In this document: piece by piece, positions 1 through 9,315 of the stretch
Layout of the letters: each line of letters begins with the position of its first letter
How positions within the stretch are numbered: the first letter of the stretch is position 1
Assembly (NCBI GenBank): GCA_031315995.1
Contig: JALDRG010000003.1
Span: 1 to 64,000, forward strand
Source of the DNA: Nitrospira sp.
GTDB taxonomy: Bacteria > Nitrospirota > Nitrospiria > Nitrospirales > Nitrospiraceae
Direction: 5' to 3'
Length of the DNA: 64,000 nucleotides
Program-made: the position numbers and the translations under genes
The notes under the pieces: generated by a model
Seen by the model: the letters and a program-made list of their open reading frames with translations, nothing else
Database searches by the model: none
Told to the model about the DNA's origin: nothing

Positions 1-83
1 ATGTATTTCCTGATCGTGCTTTCCTTGAGCCCTAACCGGTTGGCCGCTTCTCGAATGGTGATCAATTTTGTACTGGGGACCAT
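1..83 (-). CDS. Helix-turn-helix (excisionase/MerR-like) protein, 5' part only
   Basis: The minus strand has a strong ribosome site (AAGGAGGTG) followed by an ATG at 83-81. The 27 visible codons read MVPSTKLITIREAANRLGLK and then ESTIRKY, with the frame still open at the window edge. The pattern 'TIREAANRLGLKESTIRKY' is the start of an excisionase or MerR-type winged helix, the kind of small DNA-binding protein that sits beside phage-type integrases. It is divergent from the CGNR gene and the integrase, so it could be the recombination directionality factor or a regulator of the element. Only the N-terminus is visible and the exact family cannot be fixed. Confidence 0.6.
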   Translation of the reverse strand, partial: MVPSTKLITIREAANRLGLKESTIRKY

Positions 84-115
84 CGGACACCTCCTTAAAG
101 AATGGTTCAAAAATG

Positions 116-142
116 ATCACGGCTGATATTGTTGAGCCGTGA
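116..142. promoter_or_regulatory. Inverted repeat between divergent element genes
   Basis: A perfect 9-bp inverted repeat, ATCACGGCT (116-124) and AGCCGTGAT (134-142), is separated by 9 bp. It lies in the intergenic region between the leftward HTH gene and the rightward CGNR gene. A TTGACA sequence follows at 149-154 on the plus strand. The position fits an operator or integrase/excisionase arm site, but a transcribed hairpin is equally possible. There is no T-tract after either arm that would make it a convincing terminator. Confidence 0.45.
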
Positions 143-285
143 TTCTTCTTGACACCCATTAGCAATCCGGAGGTACACTTGCCAAACACATTCCGGTGAA
201 ATCGGCCCTTTCGCACGACACATTTTTCGGTGGTGTTGGGATCAAGAAACTCAGGAGGGGTCGGCGTGAAAAAGGAGCCGAAGGC

Positions 286-951
286 ATGAGCGCACAGGGG
301 CACGCGGAACAGGACTTCCAAGTTGAGTATGAGAAGGCGATGGAGCGGATCCAGACGATGCCGGATGGCGCCGTGGGGTGGGTGCTCCGGTTTTTACAGA
401 CCGATCTGGAGGCTTTGACGCCCACGGAATGGACGCTGGTAGCATTTGAGGTCGCGGCCTTTGTCGATGAGACGGGGGAGCGCTATGGCGGGATGGTGGC
501 CCCGGAGAGTGGCTGGAGCGTGGAGGGCGTGCCTCACGCGAAGAACTATCAGACGATACCCAGTCGCAAAGAAGCCCTGGACATTCAGGCTGCCGTCCTG
601 GAGCACTTGGAGCTCTATTGGCATGAAGGCTACACCGAGTTCACGTTTCCGCAGATGACGCTGGTCGTGGTGTCGCCGGGTGAGGGCTCTGACGAGGCCG
701 GGACGGTCATCGTGAGTGCGAAACGCAAGGCGAAGGAGTTTGAATACCGGTTTGTCCACCTCCTGGCCCACACGGGGGACTACATCCGGCGTTGTCCGGA
801 ATGCGCCACGATCTTTTTCGCGATCAGACGCGACCAGCTGTACTGTCAGCCCCGCTGTCAAAACCGAGTCGCGGCGAGAAAGTGGCGCGAGACCCAGAAG
901 ACCGGGGAGCGAAAGGAGAGCCACCGTGGCAAGAAAAGCGGGAAAGGATAG
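286..951 (+). CDS. CGNR zinc-finger domain protein
   Basis: A 221-residue protein. Its C-terminal part has the zf-CGNR arrangement: CPEC, then RRDQLYC, then CQNRVAARKWR. This is a small treble-clef zinc finger found in predicted DNA- or RNA-binding regulators. The N-terminal two thirds resembles no family I recognise. I chose the ATG at 286 because AAAGGAG lies about 10 bases upstream; a GTG at 196 in the same frame is possible. The 3' end overlaps the start of the integrase gene by 26 bases, so the two are probably translated together and belong to the same mobile element. The function is unknown; a regulatory role in the element is inference. Confidence 0.75.
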   Translation: MSAQGHAEQDFQVEYEKAMERIQTMPDGAVGWVLRFLQTDLEALTPTEWTLVAFEVAAFVDETGERYGGMVAPESGWSVEGVPHAKNYQTIPSRKEALDIQAAVLEHLELYWHEGYTEFTFPQMTLVVVSPGEGSDEAGTVIVSAKRKAKEFEYRFVHLLAHTGDYIRRCPECATIFFAIRRDQLYCQPRCQNRVAARKWRETQKTGERKESHRGKKSGKG

Positions 952-2140
952 AGGCATCACCCAGAGAAAGGGCCGCAAAGGCTGGTGGGTACGTCTGTAT
1001 GACAACGGGCGGGAGCGCTGGCATCGCTGTGATACCAAATCACAGGCCAAAGCATTGTATGGACGGCTGAAGGCCGATATTCGGGAAGGGACCTATTTCC
1101 CTGAAAAATTCGCACCTCGAAAAGACATCACCCTCCGGGCTTGGATCAAACGCTACCTCGAAGGAACTGTGAACCGAAACAAAGCTGGCGAAGTACTCTA
1201 CGGGCGGCGCTGGTCCCTGCTTATCGGGAGTCGCCTAGTCACCCAGATTACGGTCGATGATCTTCGACGGATTCAAGCCAGAATGCGCGCCAAGATGAAG
1301 GTGAATACGAAGGAACCGCAACGGCTGTGGGCGGATGCCACGATCAACAGACATTTTGCCTTCCTTCGCCATGTGCTGATGCTAGCCGTCAAAGATGACA
1401 AGCTGACCAAGAACCCGGTCTCCAGCCTTAAATTTTTTCCTGAATCCAACAGAACGAGGTTCCTGACGAGTGAAGAACTTGACCGACTGAAGGGCGTAAT
1501 GCCTCCGGGTGACTGGAAATTAGTCGCCTTCGCCGTCGAGACCGGGTTGAGACGTGGCGAGCAGTTCTCGCTTCGCTGGAACCAGATTGATCTGGAGAAC
1601 GAAGTCTTGACGCTGCCTATGCCAAAGGGAGGCAAAACCCGGCATGTGCCCTTAAGCGAAGGAGCCAAGACCATTCTAAGGTCATTTGACTCGTTTCTCC
1701 GGTCGGCTTGGGTATTCCCAGGATTAAAGGACGTGGCCCACCCTATGGACAGCCGTGCGTTCCTCCGGCGTTCCTTTGAGCCTGGCCTGAGGCGAGCGGG
1801 AATCGAGGGAGCCTGTTGGCACTCCCTCCGACACACCGCAGCCAGCCGCCGTGTCATGGCAGGCGTCGATCTCGTATCGGTGAAGGAGATCCTCGGGCAC
1901 CGTGATATTGAGACGACTATGCGGTACGCGCACCTCGCACCAGGACATCTTCGAGAAGCCGTGAATCGAGGCAGTCTGAGTGGAACCGTGACCAAAACCG
2001 TGACCGAGGAAGAGGAAGAACCTGAGGAAGAGATACAACCTGTTGATTATATGGTGCGCCCGGAGGGACTTGAACCCCCAACCCTCGGATCCGAAGTCCG
2101 ATGCTCTATCCAATTGAGCTACGGGCGCGCGCCGGTATAA
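926..2140 (+). CDS. Tyrosine site-specific integrase
   Basis: A 404-residue tyrosine recombinase that would integrate or excise the element ending here. The N-terminus (residues 10-50) looks like an AP2-like arm-binding domain, residues 65-165 a core-binding (SAM-like) domain, and residues 178-350 the catalytic domain. Visible catalytic residues are R209 (TGLRRGE), K237, H299 and R302 (HSLRH), H325 (LGHRD) and the nucleophile Y334 (TMRYAHL). The start is a GTG at 926 preceded by AAAGGAGAG, overlapping the CGNR gene. The last 29 residues are encoded antisense to the tRNA-Arg gene (RPEGLEPPTL...), so the true C-terminus before integration was probably different. An acidic run (TEEEEEPEEE) precedes this tail. 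It appears intact and possibly functional. Confidence 0.93.
   Translation: MARKAGKDRGITQRKGRKGWWVRLYDNGRERWHRCDTKSQAKALYGRLKADIREGTYFPEKFAPRKDITLRAWIKRYLEGTVNRNKAGEVLYGRRWSLLIGSRLVTQITVDDLRRIQARMRAKMKVNTKEPQRLWADATINRHFAFLRHVLMLAVKDDKLTKNPVSSLKFFPESNRTRFLTSEELDRLKGVMPPGDWKLVAFAVETGLRRGEQFSLRWNQIDLENEVLTLPMPKGGKTRHVPLSEGAKTILRSFDSFLRSAWVFPGLKDVAHPMDSRAFLRRSFEPGLRRAGIEGACWHSLRHTAASRRVMAGVDLVSVKEILGHRDIETTMRYAHLAPGHLREAVNRGSLSGTVTKTVTEEEEEPEEEIQPVDYMVRPEGLEPPTLGSEVRCSIQLSYGRAPV
2052..2128 (-). tRNA. tRNA-Arg(TCG)
   Basis: The minus strand folds as a complete tRNA. The acceptor stem is GCGCCCG with CGGGCGC and discriminator A, followed by an encoded CCA. The D-arm starts TAGCTCAATTGGATAGAGCA, the anticodon stem-loop is TCGGA-CTTCGGA-TCCGA with anticodon TCG, and the T-loop is GGTTCAAGTC. 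It reads CGA codons. The 3' end faces the integrase gene, which runs through it on the opposite strand, the usual geometry of a tRNA used as an attachment site. Confidence 0.96.
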
Positions 2141-2166
2141 GAACCATGTTACGAAAGGGATGTCAA
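2137..2166 (-). promoter_or_regulatory. Likely tRNA-Arg promoter
   Basis: On the minus strand a perfect TTGACA (2161-2166) lies upstream of the tRNA. A -10-like TCTTAT follows (2137-2142) with an 18-base spacer. The distance to the tRNA 5' end is short. The -35 box is convincing and the -10 box is weak. Confidence 0.4.
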
Positions 2167-2173
2167 GAAACGC

Positions 2174-2193
2174 ACCGCCCGCCGGCAGGCGGT
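2174..2193 (-). terminator. Putative terminator after aroK
   Basis: ACCGCC (2174-2179) pairs with GGCGGT (2188-2193). On the minus strand this GC-rich hairpin is followed by TGCGTTTCTTG, a modest T-rich tract. It lies between the aroK stop and the tRNA-Arg promoter, where the leftward aroE-aroK transcript would be expected to end. Confidence 0.4.
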
Positions 2194-2215
2194 ACGACGC
2201 AGCCGCCCCAACGCT

Positions 2216-2734
2216 TCAACTGCCCGCCTCACGACCTGTCAGCTGAAGAATACGTTCGGCCACCTCGGCCGTCGACGCGCCGTCGGTCGGCACGACGTGG
2301 GTGGCCGCGGCCTGATACTTCGGCGTCCGTTCGGTCAACACGTCGCGGATTTCCTCCGTGAAGGATTTCGTGCCGGTGAGCGAAGGGCGCTGGGTATCAC
2401 CGCCGATCCGGCGCGTGATCGTCTCCACCGATGCGGTGAGCCAGACCAAGGTTCCGGTCCGCCGCAACGCCTCCACATTCTCAGACCGCAAAATGGCGCC
2501 GCCGCCGGTATCGATGATCAGCTGGTCCTGTGCGGCAACATCCCGGCACACGGCCGACTCCAAATCGCGAAAGTAATCCCATCCACACTGCTTCACGATC
2601 TCAGGAACGGAGAGTTTCGCCCGCTTTACGATCTCGGCATCGGTCGACACCAGGGTGCGGCCAAGCCTGCGAGCCAAGACCTTTCCGACCGTGCTCTTGC
2701 CGGTCCCACGATATCCGATCAAGACGAGATTCAT
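2216..2734 (-). CDS. aroK: Shikimate kinase
   Basis: A 172-residue P-loop kinase that phosphorylates shikimate at the 3-hydroxyl in the fifth step of chorismate synthesis, in the cytoplasm. The Walker A motif is GYRGTGKST (residues 7-15). The conserved shikimate-binding region 'STDAEI' follows near residue 30, 'WDYFRDLE' near 52-59, and the 'DTGGGAI' motif near 75-81. The lid region carries 'QRPSL'. The length is normal for the family. It lies 66 bases after aroE on the same strand and probably shares its transcript. Confidence 0.95.
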   Translation of the reverse strand: MNLVLIGYRGTGKSTVGKVLARRLGRTLVSTDAEIVKRAKLSVPEIVKQCGWDYFRDLESAVCRDVAAQDQLIIDTGGGAILRSENVEALRRTGTLVWLTASVETITRRIGGDTQRPSLTGTKSFTEEIRDVLTERTPKYQAAATHVVPTDGASTAEVAERILQLTGREAGS

Positions 2735-2800
2735 ACGAGGATCCAGACCCGAACGCGAGGATCGGTTGCGAGGTGCTGCTGCGAGAGACCGGCGGATTCC

Positions 2801-3655
2801 CTAGCCAAAGCGAGCCTCCAATACCTGTCGCATCACGTCGGCCGGGGCCGGCTGTTTCGTCCAGAGTTCGAATTGCAGCACGGCTTGATTGAGGAACATC
2901 TCCAGGCCTGAAATAGTCCGGCAACCGGCCGCCTTCGCTTCCTGCAGCAACTTCGTCTCGCGCGGATTGTAGACAATATCCATGACCGTCAGTTCGGGCC
3001 TGAAGAGATTGGTCGGCACACAGGACTCGTCGACACGAGGGGACATCCCCACCGGCGTGCAGTGAATCAAGGTGCGCACGTGCGGGACCCAATTGCGCAA
3101 CAGGTCCAGCGTGAGCGGGCCTTCCTCGATGGGTATCCCCGACTTCTCCCGTAGATCCTTGACCAACTTCTGCCGCTCGGCCTCTTCGATCCCGAGTATC
3201 GTCAGGCCGGCGATCCCCGTCCCGGTCGCCAGCGCGACGGCAATCGCCCGGGCGGCGCCACCGGAGCCCAGAATCAACACCCGATGCCCGTCAAGCAGCG
3301 CACCGCCTTCTTTCAGCGCGCGCAGCGCACCGGACGCGTCCGTGTTGAACCCCTTCAGCTTTCCCTCTTCAACGACGATGGTATTGATCGCGCCGATATA
3401 CTTGGCGGTGGTCTCCACCTCATCGAGAAATGGAATCGCCGCCACTTTGTGCGGAATCGTGACGCTGAACCCTCGCGCATTCCCCAAGGCCCGCACACCC
3501 TTCAGCGCGTCACCGAGGGATTCCACGCGAAACGCCAGGTACACCATATCCAGCCCCACGTTCCGGAAGGCCGCATTATGGATAGCCGGCGAGAGGGAAT
3601 GTTCGACCGGATTGCCGATGATGCCGCACCATTGAGTCTGAGTCGTGATGTCCAT
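2801..3655 (-). CDS. aroE: Shikimate dehydrogenase (NADP+)
   Basis: A 284-residue enzyme that reduces 3-dehydroshikimate to shikimate. The N-terminal substrate domain has the signature 'GNPVEHSLSPAIHNAAF' with the shikimate-binding SLS, and 'SVTIPHK' containing the catalytic Lys. 'GFNTDASG' contributes the catalytic Asp region. The C-terminal Rossmann domain shows the nucleotide motif GSGGAARA. The length is typical. It starts 13 bases after a small exported-protein gene and precedes aroK, so the two shikimate steps are adjacent here while the rest of the aromatic pathway sits at 23862-29363. Confidence 0.96.
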   Translation of the reverse strand: MDITTQTQWCGIIGNPVEHSLSPAIHNAAFRNVGLDMVYLAFRVESLGDALKGVRALGNARGFSVTIPHKVAAIPFLDEVETTAKYIGAINTIVVEEGKLKGFNTDASGALRALKEGGALLDGHRVLILGSGGAARAIAVALATGTGIAGLTILGIEEAERQKLVKDLREKSGIPIEEGPLTLDLLRNWVPHVRTLIHCTPVGMSPRVDESCVPTNLFRPELTVMDIVYNPRETKLLQEAKAAGCRTISGLEMFLNQAVLQFELWTKQPAPADVMRQVLEARFG

Positions 3656-3668
3656 ACGCGAGAACCTT

Positions 3669-4004
3669 TTACTTCTTGAGCGTGACGTTCAGGGCCACAT
3701 ACTGAGATCCGTGCACCTGATACAGCACGGTCACATGATCGTCTTTCTTGAGATCCTTCACGGCTTTCGCCCCGCCGTCGAAATGGGTTGTTTCATTGGC
3801 CACGAAGGTGAAGCGGCTTCCCCCGCCGTCTTTCTTGACGGCAAACTTTCCGGATGCCGGATCCACCGATACGATCGTCCCCGCGAACTCCGTTCCACCT
3901 TCCGCTCGCACCGGCTCCAGGCTTGATTCCAACAATCCCGATCCGACGGCGGCCAAGAAAAGCGCCGGAACCACCAATGAGCTCATCCGTGACACGATAC
4001 TCAT
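3669..4004 (-). CDS. Small exported protein of unknown function
   Basis: A 111-residue protein with a probable signal peptide (hydrophobic stretch VVPALFLAAVGSGLL near residues 11-25, cleavage expected after an Ala near 35). The mature part, about 75 residues, is a single small beta-rich domain: 'GTIVSVDPASGKFAVKKDG' followed by 'DHVTVLYQVHGSQYVALNV'. It resembles DUF5666-like OB-type periplasmic domains in style, but I cannot assign a family. It lies between an SDR gene and aroE on the same strand with only 13 bases to aroE, so it may be cotranscribed with the shikimate genes. Function unknown. Confidence 0.75.
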   Translation of the reverse strand: MSIVSRMSSLVVPALFLAAVGSGLLESSLEPVRAEGGTEFAGTIVSVDPASGKFAVKKDGGGSRFTFVANETTHFDGGAKAVKDLKKDDHVTVLYQVHGSQYVALNVTLKK

Positions 4005-4094
4005 GATCGCCTCCTTGCTTCCGGCGACCTAGTGCCGCAGCACCCGTTCTGAGTCGTTGCCCTCGGCCGCGGCAGAGCGGTCGCCCTCTGTTGC

Positions 4095-4856
4095 TTACCC
4101 CTTGCTGATGGTCATGCCGCCATCGATGGGGAACGTCGCTCCGGTCACCCATGTCGCCTCGTCGGACGCAAGATAGAGCACCAACTTCGCCACTTCCTCG
4201 GGCTTGCCGGGACGATGGATGGCGTACTGCGCCAAGATGGGCTCGAGGCTGGCCGGATCGGCCATCAAGGGCGCCGCCATGGGCGTGTCGACCAGCCCTG
4301 GATTCACGACGTTGCAGCGGATGTTGTCCTGCGCATAATCGACGGCGATGGTCCGGGTCAACGCGTCCAACCCGCCCTTGGACGCGGCGTAGGCCGACAA
4401 ACCGCGAATCCCGACCAGGCTCGCCACGGTGGAGATGTTGATGACCGCGCCCCCGCCGCTTTTCATGAGCTCGGGAAGAGCCGCGCGCGTCATACGGAAG
4501 ACGCCCGTGAGATTGATGTCCAACACCTTCGTCCACGTGGCATCGTCGGTTTCGTGGAGACGTTTGCCGAAGTCGCCGATCCCGGCATTGTTCACAAGAA
4601 TATGCAGTTTGCCGAAGGTGCGTATGGTCTGCGCCACCGCGTCCTGCACGTGGGCTTCGTCGGTGACCGATCCCACCACCGCCAGCGCCCGTCCGCCATT
4701 CACACCGATGCCCTTCACCACCCGATCGAGCTCTTCTTTCCGGCGACCAGTCACCACGACGGAGGCCCCTTCATCCGCAAACAACTTGGCAATCGCCTCC
4801 CCGATTCCTGCGTTCCCACCGGTAATAACCGCCACTTTTCCTTGTAACCGATTCAT
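4095..4856 (-). CDS. Short-chain dehydrogenase/reductase (SDR)
   Basis: A 253-residue classical SDR, an NAD(P)-dependent oxidoreductase of unknown substrate. The cofactor motif is TGGNAGIGEAIA near residues 12-23, the NNAGIG structural motif is near 86-91, and the catalytic set is S (near 138, 'INISTVAS'), Y-x-x-x-K ('YAASKGG', near 151-155). The C-terminus 'TGATFPIDGGMT' is typical of the FabG-like branch. I chose the ATG at 4856 because it forms an ATGA overlap with the upstream trmI stop and follows GGAGGGGGAGG. FabG is an alternative name, but no other fatty-acid synthesis gene is adjacent. Confidence 0.9.
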   Translation of the reverse strand: MNRLQGKVAVITGGNAGIGEAIAKLFADEGASVVVTGRRKEELDRVVKGIGVNGGRALAVVGSVTDEAHVQDAVAQTIRTFGKLHILVNNAGIGDFGKRLHETDDATWTKVLDINLTGVFRMTRAALPELMKSGGGAVINISTVASLVGIRGLSAYAASKGGLDALTRTIAVDYAQDNIRCNVVNPGLVDTPMAAPLMADPASLEPILAQYAIHRPGKPEEVAKLVLYLASDEATWVTGATFPIDGGMTISKG

Positions 4857-5731
4857 GTTGTTGCGTCCTCCCCCTCCTGCCCGTCGTGGTCCTGCTCGCC
4901 GACTGCGTCTGGCTCGGCCGTCCGGCTTGCCCGCGACCACCAACCCTCCTCGACCTTTCTCGCGACGGTGAGAAAACCCGAATGCGCCACCATCCGATGA
5001 TCGGGGCGAACGCTTCGCCCCTGGATCGACCAGGTCCGCAACAACGTCTCAAAGGTTTCGATCATACCGAACACCGAGGTTCGCTCGAGCGCGTCCACGG
5101 TTTGCATTACTTGCGGCACGGTCGGCACAAAACTCAGATAGATGCCGCCCGAGCGCAAAACCTTCGCCGCATGCGGCACCACCTGCCAGGGTTCCGGCAA
5201 ATCCAGCACCAACCGATCGAACAAGCGCCCGTCTTCAAGCACATCAATCCCCTCGTACGCATTCTTTCGACAGGGCATGAGAGTGGACACCGGCCCCATG
5301 TAGCGCTCGATGTTGGTCAAGGCCGTGCGTGCAAAGTCATCCCGGGCTTCGTAAGTCACGACCAGTCCCGTCGGGCCCACGGCACGCAACAACGCCATCG
5401 TCAGCGCTCCCGACCCGGTTCCGGCCTCGAACACCCGCGCGCCGGGATACACATCCGCCCACATCGGGATCAACGACAGATCTTTGGGGTATAGCACCTG
5501 CGCCCCCCGCGGCATCTTCAGGACATATTCCCCGAAGGTCGGCCGTAGCGCCAGAAACCGCTTTCCCCTGGAAAGGGTCACGATGGAGCCATCCGGCTTG
5601 CCGATGAGCTCCTCGTGTGGAATCGTCTCGCCGCTGAAGTGATAGATATCTCCGGCTTTCAACGTCAGGGCATAGTGCCGGCCCTTCTTATCCACCAAGT
5701 GCACACGTTCGCCATTGTGTAGTTGTGACAT
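4853..5731 (-). CDS. trmI: tRNA (adenine-N1-)-methyltransferase, TrmI family
   Basis: A 292-residue SAM-dependent methyltransferase expected to make m1A58 in the T-loop of tRNAs. The N-terminal beta domain (residues 1-60) is followed by a Rossmann methyltransferase domain with motif I 'VFEAGTGSGALT' near residue 100 and a catalytic-region motif 'DLPEPW' near 178-183 (the conserved DxPxPW of the family). 'YPKDLSLI' is the typical pre-motif. The C-terminal 45 residues are low-complexity and hydrophilic and look lineage specific. Translation appears coupled to the downstream SDR through ATGA. Bacterial homologues occur in Thermus, actinobacteria and others. Confidence 0.93.
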   Translation of the reverse strand: MSQLHNGERVHLVDKKGRHYALTLKAGDIYHFSGETIPHEELIGKPDGSIVTLSRGKRFLALRPTFGEYVLKMPRGAQVLYPKDLSLIPMWADVYPGARVFEAGTGSGALTMALLRAVGPTGLVVTYEARDDFARTALTNIERYMGPVSTLMPCRKNAYEGIDVLEDGRLFDRLVLDLPEPWQVVPHAAKVLRSGGIYLSFVPTVPQVMQTVDALERTSVFGMIETFETLLRTWSIQGRSVRPDHRMVAHSGFLTVARKVEEGWWSRASRTAEPDAVGEQDHDGQEGEDATT

Positions 5732-6023
5732 GATTCGGCATTCTAGGAGACTGCCGACGGGTTTTCAACCGAACGGCCTGGAGATATAACGAGAGCCGGT
5801 CGCCCATCCTCTTGATAGTTCAGAAAACGTCCCTATCTCGCGTAACAGGCAATCTGATCGGACTGCTGTCTCGTAGTACCACTCAGTGAATCAGGAAAGC
5901 GCGGGACCCAACGGCGTCGAATCCTTTTCCCGCCCTCCTGTCTCTAACCTGGTAGTGGACTAGAGAGCCTCTCCAAGCGATCTATGGTTAACCTCCCCAG
6001 GACGGGGAAGAGGGGTGACGACG

Positions 6024-7280
<1,257 letters not shown>

Positions 7281-7310
7281 CGGCGACGCCGCTTGACACC
7301 GTCGTGCGAT

Positions 7311-7344
7311 GCGGGCGAGGTTCACACCTCGCCCGCGTTGTTTT
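7311..7344 (+). terminator. Intrinsic terminator after the sigma factor gene
   Basis: A perfect 10-bp stem GCGGGCGAGG / CCTCGCCCGC with a 6-base loop (TTCACA) is followed by GTTGTTTT. This is a textbook rho-independent terminator, 30 bases after the sigma factor stop codon. Confidence 0.9.
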
Positions 7345-7408
7345 GGGCGCGCTTTCGTCGTCCGCCCTGTTGTGAGAGAATGCGCCGGCGGAGGAATGGT
7401 TCCCCCTT

Positions 7409-8485
7409 ATGGTGACAGGCTCCTACAGTCGCAACGCTGCAGGCCGGCCCGGCCCGACACGCTGGTTGGCCTGGGGACTTCTCTCATTCTCCATCTTCAT
7501 CCTCGACGAACGGGCCGCGCGCGCCGATCCCAACCCCGGTGAAATTGCCTCACTGACCGAACTCTCGGTGCCTGCCGTGGTCGCAAAAGTACGACCGTCG
7601 GTCGTCACCGTTCTCACGCGTGGCGTTCCCCAGGGAGGATCGCAACACGGGGCTCCACCGGGATCCGGCTCAGGCGTCATTCTTGATGTCAGCGGCTACA
7701 TCCTCACCAACAATCACCTGGTGCAGGGAGTGACCAGCGTCGTGGTGGGGCTTTCGACGGGCCGGCTCACACCGGGCCGGGTGGTCGCCCGCGACTTTCT
7801 CCTCGATCTTGCGCTCGTCCGAATCACGGCTCCGGACCTGGTTCCGGCCGAATTCAGCCGCCGGACGTCCTTCGAAATCGGAGAAACCGTTATCGCCATC
7901 GGGAATCCCCTTGCGCTGAAGGGAGGTTCCACCGTGACGGTCGGCGTGATCAGCGCGCTGGATCGCTCGGTCCTCACTCCGGAAGGAGAGACCCTCTACA
8001 ATCTGCTGCAAACAGATGCGGCGATCAACCCGGGAAACAGCGGCGGCCCGCTGGTCGATCGGTACGGCCAGGTCCTCGGCATCAATGTCGCGATTGCCCC
8101 TTCTGCGCAAGCCATCAGTTATGCCATTGCCATCGAGGCGATGATGCCTCATATCCAATCCATGATTGATCGTGGAGCCGTCCTGCGGCCGGATCTCGGC
8201 CTGACCCCGGTGACCATTACCCCGAGTGTCGCGGCAAGTTTCGATCTGGAAAGCGACCGGGGGATTCTCGCGCTTCGTGTGGACCAGGCCAAACCGGCCG
8301 GGCAAGCCGGATTGCAATCCGGCGATGTGGTGACCGCGATCGATAATCATCCGCTCTATAACATCGGAGACTTCTGGCATGCCGTCATGCATGCCGGCGA
8401 CCAGATGTCGTTTCAGATCATCGCGCAAGGGAAAGCCGGCGCTACGACCATCACGGTCTCGCCATCCGGCTCGTCACGGCCGTAA
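7409..8485 (+). CDS. HtrA/DegP-type trypsin-like serine protease with one PDZ domain
   Basis: A 358-residue secreted or membrane-anchored protease for periplasmic protein quality control. A hydrophobic segment near residues 18-32 serves as signal or anchor. The catalytic triad is visible: H103 (TNNHLV), D133 (LLDLALV) and S211 (NPGNSGGP). The PDZ domain spans about residues 265-345 ('AGLQSGDVVTAID'). The length fits the one-PDZ DegS/HtrA class. The ATG at 7409 has a GGAGGA about 14 bases upstream, a rather long spacing. It lies 3 bases upstream of lipB and may share a transcript with it. The targets are unknown. Confidence 0.93.
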   Translation: MVTGSYSRNAAGRPGPTRWLAWGLLSFSIFILDERAARADPNPGEIASLTELSVPAVVAKVRPSVVTVLTRGVPQGGSQHGAPPGSGSGVILDVSGYILTNNHLVQGVTSVVVGLSTGRLTPGRVVARDFLLDLALVRITAPDLVPAEFSRRTSFEIGETVIAIGNPLALKGGSTVTVGVISALDRSVLTPEGETLYNLLQTDAAINPGNSGGPLVDRYGQVLGINVAIAPSAQAISYAIAIEAMMPHIQSMIDRGAVLRPDLGLTPVTITPSVAASFDLESDRGILALRVDQAKPAGQAGLQSGDVVTAIDNHPLYNIGDFWHAVMHAGDQMSFQIIAQGKAGATTITVSPSGSSRP

Positions 8486-8488
8486 CCA

Positions 8489-9304
8489 ATGAGACGTGAT
8501 CCGCCGCTCCAGACTGAGTATCCGACCCCGGCCTGGAAGGAGCGGACACCGGACGAGCGGCCGCAACCGGGACTCCTGGTATGCGGCGAGCGCCTCGCGT
8601 ATGAAGAAGCCTGGAGCCTGCAACGCGCCTGTCGCGCCAAGCGTGCTGCCGACCGCTGTCCCGACCTGCTCTTGCTCATGGAGCACCCTCCCATTTTTAC
8701 CCTGGGACGGACGACGCACGATCGACATTGGCCAGGAGAAGACCAGCTCACGCAGCATACCGGCATCCCCGTGATGCACACGGAACGAGGCGGGTCGATC
8801 ACCTACCACGGACCGGGTCAATTGATCGGCTACCCCATTCTTCGCCTCTCGGACTTCTGTGCCGGCCCGAAAACGTACGTCCAACGGCTCGAAGATGTGA
8901 TCATCACCACCTTGGCCGAATGGGGCCTTGCCGGGCACCGGCGGGAACGCCTGCCAGGCGTATGGGTCGGAGGCGACCGCCCGTCGAAAATCGCCTCGAT
9001 CGGGGTGCGTATTTCACACGGCGTGACGACGCATGGTTTCGCCCTGAATGTCTGTCTGGATCTGACGCCCTTTTCCCACATCGTCCCCTGCGGGATCGCG
9101 GACTGCCGCGTGACATCCATGGCGGTGCTGCTGGGGCAGGCGCCGGAGATCGGCACGGTACGAGAACGGCTCGCCGCCAATTTTGCCGAACGGTTTCATC
9201 TGGCCTGGGCCGAACGCGTCGGTCTGGAAGAGTTCAGGGCCCTGATGGGACCTCTGCCGCCGGAGACGCAGGATCTTTCCCCTCAGCGCGCTACTCAACC
9301 ATGA
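8489..9304 (+). CDS. lipB: Lipoyl(octanoyl) transferase
   Basis: A 271-residue enzyme transferring octanoyl from acyl carrier protein to lipoyl domains of enzymes such as pyruvate dehydrogenase and the glycine cleavage system. Motifs seen are 'RGGSITYHGPGQLIGYP' (residues 100-116), the catalytic Lys K167 in 'SKIASIGVR', and the acyl-carrying Cys C201 in 'PCGIADCRVTS'. An N-terminal extension of about 28 residues precedes the usual LipB start; a later start is possible. It follows the HtrA gene by 3 bases and precedes glutamate dehydrogenase by 11 bases. No lipA is nearby. Confidence 0.95.
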   Translation: MRRDPPLQTEYPTPAWKERTPDERPQPGLLVCGERLAYEEAWSLQRACRAKRAADRCPDLLLLMEHPPIFTLGRTTHDRHWPGEDQLTQHTGIPVMHTERGGSITYHGPGQLIGYPILRLSDFCAGPKTYVQRLEDVIITTLAEWGLAGHRRERLPGVWVGGDRPSKIASIGVRISHGVTTHGFALNVCLDLTPFSHIVPCGIADCRVTSMAVLLGQAPEIGTVRERLAANFAERFHLAWAERVGLEEFRALMGPLPPETQDLSPQRATQP

Positions 9305-9315
9305 GGAGTTACGCA

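Noticed and set aside
2052-2140. C-terminal 29 residues of the integrase as a functional domain
   Set aside because: They are the antisense translation of the tRNA-Arg gene, so they say nothing about integrase function.
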